Below are positions 37,101 to 47,421 of a stretch of 64,000 nt of DNA, piece by piece. Position numbers and translations under genes: made by a program. The stretch covers positions 354-64,353 of the forward strand of contig NZ_LMMA01000013.1 of NCBI RefSeq assembly GCF_001422725.1. Reading direction: 5' to 3'. This DNA is from Flavobacterium sp. Leaf82 (lineage in GTDB: Bacteria; Bacteroidota; Bacteroidia; Flavobacteriales; Flavobacteriaceae). The notes under the pieces were generated by a model that was not told where the DNA came from, did not search any database, and saw only the letters and a program-made list of their open reading frames with translations. The stretch's first letter is position 1, and each line of letters opens with the position of its first letter.

Positions 37101-40100
37101 AATCTGCCTGAATTAAACATTCAATATAAAGATTATTCAGTTTGGCTTGATGAAGTATTACAACAGCAAAAAAGCCAGGAATCTAAAGCATTTTGGTTAC
37201 AACAGTTTGCCGGAGAATTACCGGTACTAGATCTGCCAAGTTTTAAAACGCGCCCATTGGTTCGTACTTATAATGGAAATAGCCTAATACACATCTTTTC
37301 TAAAGAATTTCTAAATAAATTGAAAACCTTTTCAAAAGAGCATGATGCAACCTTATTTATGACGCTAATGGCTGGAATAAATGCCTTACTGCATCGTTAT
37401 ACTGGCCAAAGTGATATTATAATTGGAACCCCGATAGCAGGAAGAGAGCATCCGGATTTGGAAAACCAAATGGGATTATTTTTAAATACTTTAGCGATAC
37501 GAACCCAATTTGAGGAGAAAAACAGCTTTCTTGATTTATTAAACAAAGAAAAAAATATTCTTTTGGAGGCTTATGAACATCAAAATTATCCGTTTGATGC
37601 GCTGTTGGCCGAATTGAATTTAAAGAGAGACACTAGTCGTTCTGCTTTATTTGATGTTTTAGTTGTATTACAAAATCAAAAACAAGTAAAAAGTCTTGTT
37701 AATGAACAACAATTAACGGGTTTACAAATAGAAAATTATGAATTTGAAAGCAAGAATTCTAAATTTGATATCACTTTTACTTTTTCGGAATCAGATGTTT
37801 TAACCTTGTTAATAAATTATGATTCAGATATTTATGATCAATTAATGATTGAAAAAATGTTTTCTCATTTTGAAAATATTCTAACAAAATCATTAGAACA
37901 ACCAGAAAAGCCTGTCGAAGAAATGGATTTTCTAACAGCGGAGGAGCGACAAGAACTTTTGGTTGGATTTAATAATATATCGGTTGATTATCCTAAGAAT
38001 AAAACACTTATAGATTTATTTGAAGAGCAGGCTAAAAATGTTCCTGATACTATTGCCGTTGTTTTTGATGATGATGAACTCACCTATAAAGAGATTAATG
38101 AAAAAGCAAATCAACTAGCGAATTACCTTTTAAGCAATGGGCTAAAGAAAGGAGATTTTGTTTTGCTTTGTTACAATTCGCATATGAGTATGTCGATTGT
38201 GGCTTTACTGGGAATCATGAAATCCGGAGGCGTATATGTGCCGCTAGATGCTGACATACCTGAGGAAAGAGCTGCATACATAATAAAAGATACCAAGGCT
38301 AATTTTGTTGTAACCAATGATGCTGATTTAGGGATTTTTGCAAATCACAATATTCAAATCATCGCATTAAACAATAAAAATGGCAACCCATTTTCACAAG
38401 AAAAAGAATTAAATATTAATAATACAACACCAGATAATTTAGCGTATTTAATATATACTTCCGGAACCACAGGTTCTCCAAAAGGAGTAATGGTGAATCA
38501 ACAGAATTTGGTAGATTATTTTTATGGTCTGAATTTTAGAATTCAAATCGATCAGGCTAAAACTTTTTTACTAATGTCTTCCTTGTCAACAGATTTAGGT
38601 AATACAATTTTATATAGTTCCTTAATTTATGGTAAAACATTGCATTTGTTATCTAAGGATTCTTTAAGAAACATCGAATATGTCCATCAGTATTTGGATC
38701 AAAACGATATTGACTGTATTAAAATAGTACCTACTTTTTGGAAAGCATTAGTGAATGGCAATAATCTTTTGCTGCCTAATAAAATGATTATTTTTGGAGG
38801 AGAAGAACTGTCAAGAGGTATCATAGAAAAGATAAAAGAAGTAAATAATGAATTAAAGATTGTTAATCATTATGGTCCTACAGAAACAACTATAGGAAAA
38901 CTTATTTATTCTGTGAATGATAAACCATTACATGACAGAACCCCTTTGGGACGTACTTTTTCAAACTCATATGCTTATGTTCTGACTGAAGATTTAATTC
39001 CGCTGCCTATAGGGATTATTGGAAATCTCTATATTTCAGGGTCAGGAGTTTCTAATGGTTATTTAAACAATCCTGATCTTACGAAGGTTAAATTTATAGA
39101 TAATCCTTTTGTTATTGGTGAAAGAATGTATGATACCGGAGACTTAGTCAAATGGCTGCCTGAAGGAAATATTGAATTCATAGGAAGAAAAGACGGACAA
39201 GTAAAAATACAAGGAAACAGGATTGAACTTGGAGATATCGAAGTAGTGATAGCCAAGAATAAATACATAAAAGAAAGTTGTGTAAAAGTCGATAAAAATT
39301 CAAATTCAGAAAATATACTAATAGCATATTTAGTAACTAAAGAAGGATATGAAGAAGATGAATTTAAAGAATATCTGACCCAAAAAATGGCTGTATATAT
39401 GATTCCTGCCTTAATAGTGAGAATGGAATCATTACCGATGACTTCTAATGGTAAAATAGATAAAAAAAGGCTACCAAAAATAGAAAGTATAAAAGAGAGT
39501 AACGAAATTGTCCTTCCGGAAAATGAATTACAGCAAACACTTGTTGCTACTTTAATAGAACTTTTTAAAAGAGATTCTATCTGTGTTACCGATAACTTTT
39601 TTGAATTGGGCGGAAATAGTTTATTGGCTATACAATATATAAATTCCATAAATAAAAAACTTATTCTGGATTTAAAACTAAAAGATATTTTTAGTAAACC
39701 AACTGTCAGAAGTCTGAGTAAATTTATTAGCGGGCTCGATTTGAAATATAATTCGAACCTGACAATAGAAAAATCCCAAAAAAACGTATCATTATTATCC
39801 AGTAATCAAAGAAGATTATGGATTTTAAGTCAGGATGAAACAGAATCCAGCGCTTATAATATTTCGACAGCATTACAGATTGAAGGAACTTTTAGTATCA
39901 AAGATTTTATAAATTCTTATCATGAGCTTATTAAAAGACACAATAGTTTTAGAACAAGATTTGAATTTGATGGAGAAAATCCTATACAATTTATACAAGA
40001 TGAGGCAGCGCCAATAATTGAAATTGAAGATTATGATTATACACCAGAAAGTGAAGAACTATTAAAAATTTTAAATAAAGAAAACCTAACAAGTTTTGAT

Positions 40101-41189
40101 TTAAGTATTGCCCCTTTATCAAAATTAACAATACTTAAATTACCCAATGATACTTATTTTGTCATTATCGTCATGCATCATATTATAAGTGATGGATGGT
40201 CTTTGAATATTTTAATAAAAGAATGGGTCGAAATATATAATGCATTTGTAACCAGCAGTAAAAACAGTTTGCCAGAAGTTGATTATACCTATCTGGATTT
40301 TGTTTCATGGCAAAACGACATAAAAGAAAATAATGAGCATAATAAAAATGTTCAATATTGGAAAAATAGGCTAGAAGGAGGGATAGAGAAATTAAACCTG
40401 ATTAAAAATCAGCACTCTATTAAAAATGATAACAAAAGTGAAGGGAATATCACTGATTTTTATATTGATGATGAGGTTTTTACTTTGCTAAAAAGAATCT
40501 CAATTGAGCAAAATGTTTCCCTGTTTTCAATTTTACTAACAAGTTTCAGTATTTTATTGCATCATATTTCAGATCAAAAAAATATAGTACTGGGAACTTC
40601 TATTACCGGAAGAAGCAGAAAAGAATTTGAATCTATCATAGGCTTTTTTGTAAATACATTACCAATAAAAACAACAATCAATCCTGAAGAAACATTCATT
40701 GACCTGCTGATCAGAACCAATGATGATATTATGCAGGATATTGATCATCAAAATATTTCTTTGGAAGAGTTGGTAAAACTGAATTTGAGTGGGAAAAATG
40801 ATTCGAATGCATTATTTCAGGGAAGATTTGTGTTTAATGAAGAATTATATGATTTAAAGAATATTGCCGAGAAAATTAAGGTAAATAAACTTGAAATTTT
40901 TACACCAAAGGAGTTTACTGCAAAATTTGATTTTAGTCTTGTTATGAGAATTAGAAAAAATAAGCTTTTAGGATCTCTGGATTATAAAAAGGAATTATTT
41001 GACGCTCAATACATGGATCTAATTGTAGAAAGTTATAAGCATATTCTAACTCTGATAAGCCACAATCAAAAAGAAAAAATACATTCATTAAATTCTTTTG
41101 GAGGAATGTATACAGCGTATATGGAGAGTAAAACGCAACAAAAAAACAAACAAGTGTTTGATAGTTTCCTTAATTACATGAATAAATAA
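34158..41189 (+). CDS. NRPS 1: half-C, A(Ser), T, C, A(Asp), T, C
   Basis: This is a 2343-residue non-ribosomal peptide synthetase. Residues 40-215 match only the C-terminal lobe of a condensation domain, with no HHxxxDG, as expected for a start module. A1 covers about 228-735 (YTSGTTGNPKG near 370) and T1 carries LGGNSL near 766. A full C domain has HHIIGDG from 952. A2 covers about 1277-1790 and T2 has LGGNSL near 1817. A last C domain has HHIISDG near 2005. The specificity residues I align to GrsA read DVWHFSLID for A1, which is the serine code, and DLTKIGHIG for A2, which is an aspartate code. No thioesterase, E domain or acyl-starter C domain is visible. It is the first core gene, and the exporter follows after 159 bp. 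Confidence 0.92.
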   Translation: MENIDKIAELFWNSNIKDKELIFPSNKEVNSFKYTIELEDLWYLQKISNNNRLSQFSIITTVYSILLYKYFYNYTGIITSYNSLIGNKDSNPFFLEDHTHSLNKSFKEYLKTISEEVQNKLTYAVNDLDYLGLDSYSHFGISLNDESIGADKCKGVLLKFNITNEALELVIYFNDDFVEKSLIQHLGSGFTKILVHLQEFINSDSNDFDLLGSEEKHQLLFDFNNTAIDYPDNKTIIELFEEQVEKAPNNVAVVFEAKELTYKELNEITNQLGAYLREKYNIQPDDLIGIKLERSERMIVSIFGILKSGAAYVPIDPNYPQDRIDYIENDTQSKIIIDETEYGIFYNEREKYTNLNLAKINSTKDLAYIIYTSGTTGNPKGVMIEHTSLVNRLTWMQKAYQLYSGETLIQKTTYSFDVSVWELVWWAIYGAKLSVAKSGVEKDPAQLIKNIHENHVTVIHFVPAMLSVFLEYIKENPNEKERIKSLKQVFVSGEALTLHQREFFYSELSDISLMNLYGPTEASIDVSYYDCAEQHNIHSVPIGKPIDNISLYILDENLSLKPIGAVGKLYIAGVGVARGYLNKKELTDEKFINNPFIHGTKMYDTGDLAKWLPDGNIEYIGRKDHQVKIRGFRIELGEIETHLFQYSNAIKNVIVEIKEVNKEKVIVAYYVSESKIDKIEIRHYLQEKLPEYMIPNFYIALDSIPVTSNGKVDRKALPSVTGDDIIRGKYAAPRNETEDKLAAIWQDVLGIEKIGITDNFFNLGGNSLIIGQVINRIHRELHQGITFKEFFSSPTIEEISQKLHKQDFASIPKAAEKASYPITKSQHRLWILSQLEGGSLAYNMPAVVKLKGDIDKIKFKESFAFLIQRHEILRTYFKTNEEGEVRQFIVPTEEINFNITEKDFTSEKDEILVFDYLQKNNAIAFNLEQAGLLRASLVKLKEDEFVFFLSMHHIIGDGWSTELLVSEIVKIYNSLMQGIEPNLPELNIQYKDYSVWLDEVLQQQKSQESKAFWLQQFAGELPVLDLPSFKTRPLVRTYNGNSLIHIFSKEFLNKLKTFSKEHDATLFMTLMAGINALLHRYTGQSDIIIGTPIAGREHPDLENQMGLFLNTLAIRTQFEEKNSFLDLLNKEKNILLEAYEHQNYPFDALLAELNLKRDTSRSALFDVLVVLQNQKQVKSLVNEQQLTGLQIENYEFESKNSKFDITFTFSESDVLTLLINYDSDIYDQLMIEKMFSHFENILTKSLEQPEKPVEEMDFLTAEERQELLVGFNNISVDYPKNKTLIDLFEEQAKNVPDTIAVVFDDDELTYKEINEKANQLANYLLSNGLKKGDFVLLCYNSHMSMSIVALLGIMKSGGVYVPLDADIPEERAAYIIKDTKANFVVTNDADLGIFANHNIQIIALNNKNGNPFSQEKELNINNTTPDNLAYLIYTSGTTGSPKGVMVNQQNLVDYFYGLNFRIQIDQAKTFLLMSSLSTDLGNTILYSSLIYGKTLHLLSKDSLRNIEYVHQYLDQNDIDCIKIVPTFWKALVNGNNLLLPNKMIIFGGEELSRGIIEKIKEVNNELKIVNHYGPTETTIGKLIYSVNDKPLHDRTPLGRTFSNSYAYVLTEDLIPLPIGIIGNLYISGSGVSNGYLNNPDLTKVKFIDNPFVIGERMYDTGDLVKWLPEGNIEFIGRKDGQVKIQGNRIELGDIEVVIAKNKYIKESCVKVDKNSNSENILIAYLVTKEGYEEDEFKEYLTQKMAVYMIPALIVRMESLPMTSNGKIDKKRLPKIESIKESNEIVLPENELQQTLVATLIELFKRDSICVTDNFFELGGNSLLAIQYINSINKKLILDLKLKDIFSKPTVRSLSKFISGLDLKYNSNLTIEKSQKNVSLLSSNQRRLWILSQDETESSAYNISTALQIEGTFSIKDFINSYHELIKRHNSFRTRFEFDGENPIQFIQDEAAPIIEIEDYDYTPESEELLKILNKENLTSFDLSIAPLSKLTILKLPNDTYFVIIVMHHIISDGWSLNILIKEWVEIYNAFVTSSKNSLPEVDYTYLDFVSWQNDIKENNEHNKNVQYWKNRLEGGIEKLNLIKNQHSIKNDNKSEGNITDFYIDDEVFTLLKRISIEQNVSLFSILLTSFSILLHHISDQKNIVLGTSITGRSRKEFESIIGFFVNTLPIKTTINPEETFIDLLIRTNDDIMQDIDHQNISLEELVKLNLSGKNDSNALFQGRFVFNEELYDLKNIAEKIKVNKLEIFTPKEFTAKFDFSLVMRIRKNKLLGSLDYKKELFDAQYMDLIVESYKHILTLISHNQKEKIHSLNSFGGMYTAYMESKTQQKNKQVFDSFLNYMNK

Positions 41190-41348
41190 AACATGGCGAA
41201 AAAAGGATTGTCAACACGGAAGGATTTTATTGGCAACGTCCTATTGAAGACAATGATAAATTGACGATACAATAATTTTGATAGTGTTTATTATTTCAAA
41301 ATTGTAATAAAAAAGTTTAAAGAAAAAGTAATTAAATTGAAATACTAA

Positions 41349-42968
41349 ATGATTAAAATTAATCTAAATAAAATTTTACTATTAATATTCTATTCATTAG
41401 TAAATACCTTATTAACGCTTGGAATTATATATATACTAAATATCGCGATTACAGATGAAAATTTTAAGTCTAAGAATTATCTAATAATTACATTCTTTTC
41501 TTTTATTGTTTATTCTTATCTGTTAAACCTTTTTTTTCAAAAAAAAATAATTGATTACACCTACAATTTTGTTTATGATAATGAATTGTTCCTGGCTAAA
41601 AAGCTTCAAAACTCTTCCTTAAAGCAACTTGAAACTTTAGGAACTGAAAGAATATATGGAATTATTGAAGAAATGAGAGTTTTTATATTTCTACCCGGAA
41701 TTATGACAAATACGCTCAATTCTTTATTAATGATCTTGTTATGTATTGGTTATCTATTTATACTATCCTATAAAAGTACATTAGTGATTGTTGTCCTGAT
41801 CGCTATGATTGCCTATGTGTACTTACTTGTTGGTAAAAAATTATCAAAAAAGCTGAGTATTTTAAGAAGTCAAAATGATTTTTTTAATAAATACATTCAT
41901 GATATTATTCAGGGATTCAAGGAATTAAAAATAAGTGAAACAAGAAAAAACAACTTATATAATAATGTATCTGCCAATAGAACAGGTGCTAAGGATTTAG
42001 ATAAGTTTTTAGCGAATAATTTTAACGCTATCAATATATTGAGCCAATACGGGCTTTATGTAGTTTTTGGTGTTATCCTTTTTTTACTTCCCGCCTTTGG
42101 CATAATTCAGGCAAAAGAAATGGTCTCTTTTGTAACAGTACTACTATTTATGTCAGGACCTTTAAATAAGTTAATTACAATGCAAAACATGTACACTAGG
42201 ACTAGAATTGCTATAAAAAGAGTAAAATCCTTTTTTAAAGAAATTAACACAAACGAAATTGAAGAACAAAAGGAACAATCGCAAGTCATTGATTTTGAAA
42301 ATTTGCAATTTAAAGAATGTAGATTCGAGCATAATTCTTCTTTTGGGTTAGGGCCAATAAATCTTTCTATAAATAAGGGTGAAACTATTTTTATAATTGG
42401 AGGAAACGGGAGCGGTAAAAGTACTTTTATAAATATGCTAACCGGTTTATATACGCCTTCATCAGGTGAAATTTTATTAAATAATATTCAGGTTCAATCC
42501 AATACGCCTAATTATCAAAATTTATTATCTGTAATATTTACGGATAACTATATTTTTTCTCAAAATTATGACAACTATTCTCTTAAAAATAATAAGGAAT
42601 ACATCTCTTTATTAGAACTAATGGAGTTGGACAAGGTACTTACTGACGATGAAGAATCATCTGCCAGAAGAAAATTTTCAAAAGGTCAGAGTAAACGAAT
42701 GTCTATGATATTTGCGATGCTTGAAAAAAGCCCAATACTAATTTTAGACGAATGGGCAGCAGATCAAGACCCCTATTTCAGAAAGTATTTTTACGAAAAA
42801 TTAATACCAATGTTTAAACAACAAGGCAAAACAATCATTGCAGTTACTCATGATGACGCTTATTTTCAACACGCAGATCGGATTTTAAAATTCGAATATG
42901 GAAAAATAATAAAAGATATAAGCATAGAAAAAAATGAATTTAGTCAAGCTATTTTATGGAACAATTAA
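41349..42968 (+). CDS. Cyclic-peptide-type ABC exporter (SyrD/PvdE family)
   Basis: This 539-residue protein fuses a six-helix membrane domain (about 1-280) with an ATPase domain. Walker A is GGNGSGKST near 351. The signature is the unusual FSKGQSKRMS near 444 (SKGQ rather than LSGGQ). Walker B runs into LDEWAADQDP near 466, a hallmark of the SyrD/PvdE transporters that export syringomycin-type lipopeptides or move the pyoverdine precursor to the periplasm. It works as a homodimer in the inner membrane. The next NRPS gene overlaps its end by 13 bp, so the two are translationally coupled. It probably exports the product of the cluster. Confidence 0.92.
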   Translation: MIKINLNKILLLIFYSLVNTLLTLGIIYILNIAITDENFKSKNYLIITFFSFIVYSYLLNLFFQKKIIDYTYNFVYDNELFLAKKLQNSSLKQLETLGTERIYGIIEEMRVFIFLPGIMTNTLNSLLMILLCIGYLFILSYKSTLVIVVLIAMIAYVYLLVGKKLSKKLSILRSQNDFFNKYIHDIIQGFKELKISETRKNNLYNNVSANRTGAKDLDKFLANNFNAINILSQYGLYVVFGVILFLLPAFGIIQAKEMVSFVTVLLFMSGPLNKLITMQNMYTRTRIAIKRVKSFFKEINTNEIEEQKEQSQVIDFENLQFKECRFEHNSSFGLGPINLSINKGETIFIIGGNGSGKSTFINMLTGLYTPSSGEILLNNIQVQSNTPNYQNLLSVIFTDNYIFSQNYDNYSLKNNKEYISLLELMELDKVLTDDEESSARRKFSKGQSKRMSMIFAMLEKSPILILDEWAADQDPYFRKYFYEKLIPMFKQQGKTIIAVTHDDAYFQHADRILKFEYGKIIKDISIEKNEFSQAILWNN

Positions 42969-45900
42969 TTAATAATTTCTCTCTCACACTCCCACAGCAA
43001 GATATTTATTTTGAACAAATCCTTTACCCAAAAGACCCTATATATAATATTGGTGCAAAAATTGAAATTAGAGGAACTATCAACGTAGATGTTTTTAGAG
43101 ATGCCTATATTCATTTAATAAACCAACACGATGCATACCGAATTATTATAGATTCAAGCAATGACATCCCTTATTTTTATATACTTGATATTCACAACTC
43201 TGAATTAGAGTATATTGATTATTCTAATGTAGCTGATGCTGAGCGAATTTCTCTGGAATTTATGCGTAAAAATTTCCAGACGCCATTTGATTTGAATAAA
43301 AAAGAGCTGCTGCACAAATTTATTTTAATAAAAGTACAAGACGATTTATATTATTTATTCTCTAAATACCATCATATTATTACAGATGGCTGGGGTACAT
43401 CTTTAATGTTCCAGCGTTTGGTTCAAAATTATAATGAGATAGTAGAACATGGAAAAATACTATCTGATTATCCATTTAATTATGTCGATTTTGCTCATGA
43501 TGATATTAATTATCAGGATTCTGACACTTTCTTGGAAGACAAAAAATTTTGGACTAAAGAATTTTCAAATTTACCGGACGCCCTAATTCCTTTGATTTCT
43601 GAAAAAAAGAATGAAAGCAAAAGAAAGGAAATTTACATTAAGAGAGAAGTATACAATCAAATCAACCAATTGGCCGGTAAGCATAATGCTTCTACTTTTC
43701 ATATCATTTTGGGGATTTTGTATGTATACTTTGCCAGGTATTACAGAACTGATGATTTGTCTATAGGTATCCCGGTATTAAATAGAGGAAAGTCAAGTTT
43801 TAAAAAAACGGTGGGACTATTTATGGGTATTGCGCCTTTGCGTCTGGCACTGGATTGTGATAATTCTTTTCAGGAATTAATTTTACAAATTAAAAACAAA
43901 CTACGTCAGGAGTACAGACATCAAAGGTTTCCTTTGGGTAAACTCATTCAGTCATTAAATATTTTTGAAGAGACAGAGCGACTTTTTAATATTACATTAT
44001 CTTACGAAAAACAAAACTATTCCAGTCATTTTAATGGGACAAAAACAACTGTTATTCCTTTAAGCCATGAAGCCGAAAGGGTAGCATTAGCGGTCTACAT
44101 AAGAGAATTTGATGAAGAAGAGGATGTGAAAATTGATTTTGATTATAACGTAAGTTACTTTAGCGATTATAATATTGATGAATTTGCCATTCATTTTGAA
44201 AATATACTACATGAGGTATTAATTGATCCATCTCAAAAAATAAAAGATATAAATTACCTTTCTGTAAACGAAAGAGAAAAAATTATAAAAAAATTTAATA
44301 ATACTTGTGTTTCGTATTCTTCTGAGACCTTCGTGGATATTTTCCTGAAAAATGTAAAATTATTTCCGGATAAAATAGCCGTGAGTGATGGTGATCAGGA
44401 ATTAAGTTATTCGCAATTAGATTTTGAATCAAATAAAGTGGCGACTTATATTCTTCAAAATATTGATTCGCAGCAAAAAAAGCCAATAGCAGTTTTATTA
44501 AACAGATCGGCTAATTTAGTATGTGTCTTGTTGGGCGTTATTAAATCCGGAAGACCCTATATTCCTCTTGATCCTAATTTTCCTAAGGAGCGATTGGAAT
44601 ATATTATAGAAAACAGCAAATGTGAAAGTATTATTATAAGCAAAGATCTTTCTGTTAGTTTTGATTTTAAAAATACTAAAGAATTTATATTAGAAAATAT
44701 ACAAGATTTTCGTGCTGAAAAGTATATCACGTCATTGCCGGTTTTTGATGATACGGCATATATAATTTATACATCCGGTTCGACCGGAAATCCTAAGGGA
44801 GTTGAAATTGGGCACAAATCCTTAATCAATTTTTTATGCAGTATGCAAAAAGAGCCAGGTATTACTTCTGAAGATATTTTTTATGCAGTTACTACTTATT
44901 CTTTTGATATTTCAATTCTTGAGCTATTTCTGCCAATAATTTCAGGTTCAGCTTTACATATTGTTAAGAGCGATATACTTTCTGATTTAATAAGGGTTAT
45001 TTCAGATATAGAGTATACAAAACCAACCATTATACAGGCAACTCCAAGTTTTTTTCAAATGTTGTTTCATGCCGGCTGGAAAGGAAATAGGTTACTAAAA
45101 ATACTTTGTGGAGGAGATTTACTAAGTGAATCATTAGCAGGGAAACTTATTAATAGTTCAAAAGAAGTTTGGAATATGTATGGACCAACTGAAACAACAA
45201 TCTGGTCAAGTACTAAAAAAATAGTACAGCCCCGTGATGCCAAAAATATTGGTAAACCAATAGATAATACTTCTTTTTATATTTTAGATCAATGGCTTAA
45301 TCCAGTTTCTATTGGTGCAATTGGTGATATATATATAGGAGGACACGGTCAGGCTAAAGGATACTATTTGAATACTGAATTAACAAATGAAAAATTCCCT
45401 TATATAAGTGCTTATAACCAAATACTATATAACACCGGAGATTTAGGTAAATGGAATAATAAGGGGGAAATCGAATTTTTAGGAAGAAATGATTTTCAGG
45501 TTAAAATAAGAGGCTATCGTATCGAGTTAGGCGAGATTGAAGAAAAATTAGTTAAAATACCGACTATTAACCAAGCCGTCGTAATTACTAAAAAAATAAA
45601 TGATGAGGCTTTTCTGGTTGCTTTTGTAAAAACGAATAATCTATTTCAGGAAGATTTGGTTACCGAAATTCTGCAAAAAGAATTACCGGAGTATATGGTG
45701 CCCAAAATCATTGTTAGATTAGAAAATTTTCCATTAACGCCCAACAATAAAATTGATAGAAAAGCACTGGCAAACCAAAACATAAGTTATAGTCTGGATG
45801 AGGTAGTATTGCCACAAACTGAAACAGAAGAAAAGCTGCTTGAAATATGGTTGAAGAATCTACCTGTAAATCAGATAAGTGTCACGGATAACTTTTTTAA

Positions 45901-47404
45901 ACTAGGCGGGCATTCTTTAAATGCAGTTCGAATAATATATGAGATAAATGAGTTATTTGCCTGTAACTTGTCTCAAAAAGATATTTTTATTAATCCCACT
46001 ATTAAATCTATAGGAACATTAATCGAAAATACGTCTAAGGAAAATATATCTAATACAATTTCTACAGCTACAGAGAAAGAGTTTTATGATCTTACTCCTG
46101 TACAAAAAAATATATGGATAGCATCTCAGCGAACTGAAGCATCGATAGCATACAATATGAATGCTATTTATGAAATTCAGGGCAGTCTTAATATTTCTAC
46201 ACTGAATCAGGCGCTATCGTGTGTTATTTATAAACAGGAGAGTTTAAGAACTAACTTTTTTGCATTAGAAGGAATTCCTAAACAAAAAATTAAACCTGCC
46301 GGTGAAATAAATTTCGAATTGAAAACTATTGAGGTAGAAAGTGAAGAATTTGATACTGTTGCAGCTTCAATTTTATATAAAGAATTTGAATTAGAGAAAG
46401 ACTTATTAGTAAGGTTATATCATCTTGTAACAGATGAATTGACACAGTATTTGTTATTTTCGACACACCACATTATTATGGATGGATGGTCTGTTGAAAT
46501 ATTTATAAAAGAATTGATGGTTATTTACAATCAGTTGTCTGAAGGTAAAGAATATAAAATCAATCCATTACCATTTCAGTTCAAAGATTATTCAGAATGG
46601 ATAAATAATCAGCCTTTAGATGAAAATGCTAACATTTATTGGGCTAAAGAATTGAAAGGATATCAGGCCAAAGATTCATTTTTAAAAGACTTAAAGCATG
46701 ATGAAGTTTCATTTAATGGCAATCAGGTTCATTTTTTAATTGCTGCCAATGAAAAAACAAAGCTGGTTAAATTAGCAGACACTTTTAATCTAACTCTATA
46801 CTCCATATTAATTTCATTAGTAGGCTCTTTTATACATAAGTATTCAATGCATAAGGATATTTGCATTGGCACGGTGAATTCCGGTCGAAATTCTACAGAT
46901 TTATTTCCATGCATTGGGATGTTTGTAAATACAATTCCGTTAAGATTTATGATAAATGAAGATGATACTTTTAAAGAGGTATCTCATAATATAAATCAAA
47001 AAATTATTGATTCATTCCAGTATTCAAATTTCCCTTTTACAACATTACAAACTAAAAATTCACAATTGTTCGATGTAATGATTGCATATCAAAATCCGGA
47101 TTTTTCATTAACTAATATTTCAGGATTTAATGCAGTGGAAACAAAACTGGTTCAATATAAACACAAAGTCAGCCGATTTCCTTTAACTTTTAATTTTTAT
47201 CATGATGAAGATAAATTATGCTGTGCCTTAGAGTACAATTCAGATTATTATTCGCTCAATAATATTACAATTATAATTGAAAAGTTTAAAAAAATCATAA
47301 AAGAAATCATAAATAGTCCTGAAGATAAATTAGCAGATTATGACATTTTATTAGAAAAAGAAAAAGAACTTAAGCAAAACATCGAAATCAATTTTAACTT
47401 TTAA
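42956..47404 (+). CDS. NRPS 2: C, A(Gly), T, C
   Basis: This 1482-residue synthetase begins with a C domain of the LTLPQQDIYFEQ...PIYNIG subtype with an intact HHIITDG near 139. The A domain has YTSGSTGNPKG near 603 and YGPTETTI. T has LGGHSL near 985. A second C domain begins near 1045 (LTPVQKNIWIASQ) with HHIIMDG near 1170 and ends the protein. The specificity residues read DILQLGMIW, close to the glycine code DILQLGLIW. Because NRPS 1 ends in a C domain, two C domains meet at the protein junction. One may be non-condensing or modify stereochemistry. It overlaps the exporter gene and is followed 17 bp later by the outer-membrane receptor. Confidence 0.9.
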   Translation: MEQLINNFSLTLPQQDIYFEQILYPKDPIYNIGAKIEIRGTINVDVFRDAYIHLINQHDAYRIIIDSSNDIPYFYILDIHNSELEYIDYSNVADAERISLEFMRKNFQTPFDLNKKELLHKFILIKVQDDLYYLFSKYHHIITDGWGTSLMFQRLVQNYNEIVEHGKILSDYPFNYVDFAHDDINYQDSDTFLEDKKFWTKEFSNLPDALIPLISEKKNESKRKEIYIKREVYNQINQLAGKHNASTFHIILGILYVYFARYYRTDDLSIGIPVLNRGKSSFKKTVGLFMGIAPLRLALDCDNSFQELILQIKNKLRQEYRHQRFPLGKLIQSLNIFEETERLFNITLSYEKQNYSSHFNGTKTTVIPLSHEAERVALAVYIREFDEEEDVKIDFDYNVSYFSDYNIDEFAIHFENILHEVLIDPSQKIKDINYLSVNEREKIIKKFNNTCVSYSSETFVDIFLKNVKLFPDKIAVSDGDQELSYSQLDFESNKVATYILQNIDSQQKKPIAVLLNRSANLVCVLLGVIKSGRPYIPLDPNFPKERLEYIIENSKCESIIISKDLSVSFDFKNTKEFILENIQDFRAEKYITSLPVFDDTAYIIYTSGSTGNPKGVEIGHKSLINFLCSMQKEPGITSEDIFYAVTTYSFDISILELFLPIISGSALHIVKSDILSDLIRVISDIEYTKPTIIQATPSFFQMLFHAGWKGNRLLKILCGGDLLSESLAGKLINSSKEVWNMYGPTETTIWSSTKKIVQPRDAKNIGKPIDNTSFYILDQWLNPVSIGAIGDIYIGGHGQAKGYYLNTELTNEKFPYISAYNQILYNTGDLGKWNNKGEIEFLGRNDFQVKIRGYRIELGEIEEKLVKIPTINQAVVITKKINDEAFLVAFVKTNNLFQEDLVTEILQKELPEYMVPKIIVRLENFPLTPNNKIDRKALANQNISYSLDEVVLPQTETEEKLLEIWLKNLPVNQISVTDNFFKLGGHSLNAVRIIYEINELFACNLSQKDIFINPTIKSIGTLIENTSKENISNTISTATEKEFYDLTPVQKNIWIASQRTEASIAYNMNAIYEIQGSLNISTLNQALSCVIYKQESLRTNFFALEGIPKQKIKPAGEINFELKTIEVESEEFDTVAASILYKEFELEKDLLVRLYHLVTDELTQYLLFSTHHIIMDGWSVEIFIKELMVIYNQLSEGKEYKINPLPFQFKDYSEWINNQPLDENANIYWAKELKGYQAKDSFLKDLKHDEVSFNGNQVHFLIAANEKTKLVKLADTFNLTLYSILISLVGSFIHKYSMHKDICIGTVNSGRNSTDLFPCIGMFVNTIPLRFMINEDDTFKEVSHNINQKIIDSFQYSNFPFTTLQTKNSQLFDVMIAYQNPDFSLTNISGFNAVETKLVQYKHKVSRFPLTFNFYHDEDKLCCALEYNSDYYSLNNITIIIEKFKKIIKEIINSPEDKLADYDILLEKEKELKQNIEINFNF

Positions 47405-47421
47405 ATCAGAATATCAAACAT

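Noticed and set aside
39059..39649. 196-codon open frame on the minus strand inside NRPS 1
   Set aside because: It is antisense to the conserved A-T region, where the plus frame carries all expected motifs. Its residues are rich in Ser, Ile, Phe and Leu with no family pattern.
40150..40230. Epimerisation domain at the end of NRPS 1
   Set aside because: The site reads HHIISDGWS, which is the condensation form. E domains normally read HHxxxDxVSW, and the N-terminal motif is of the C type.
41193..41267. Short frame (MAKKGLSTRKDF...) and an overlapping frame ending in WQRPIEDNDKLTIQ between NRPS 1 and the exporter
   Set aside because: Only 24 to about 27 codons, the second has no start, and neither matches anything I know. 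It is not an MbtH-like protein.
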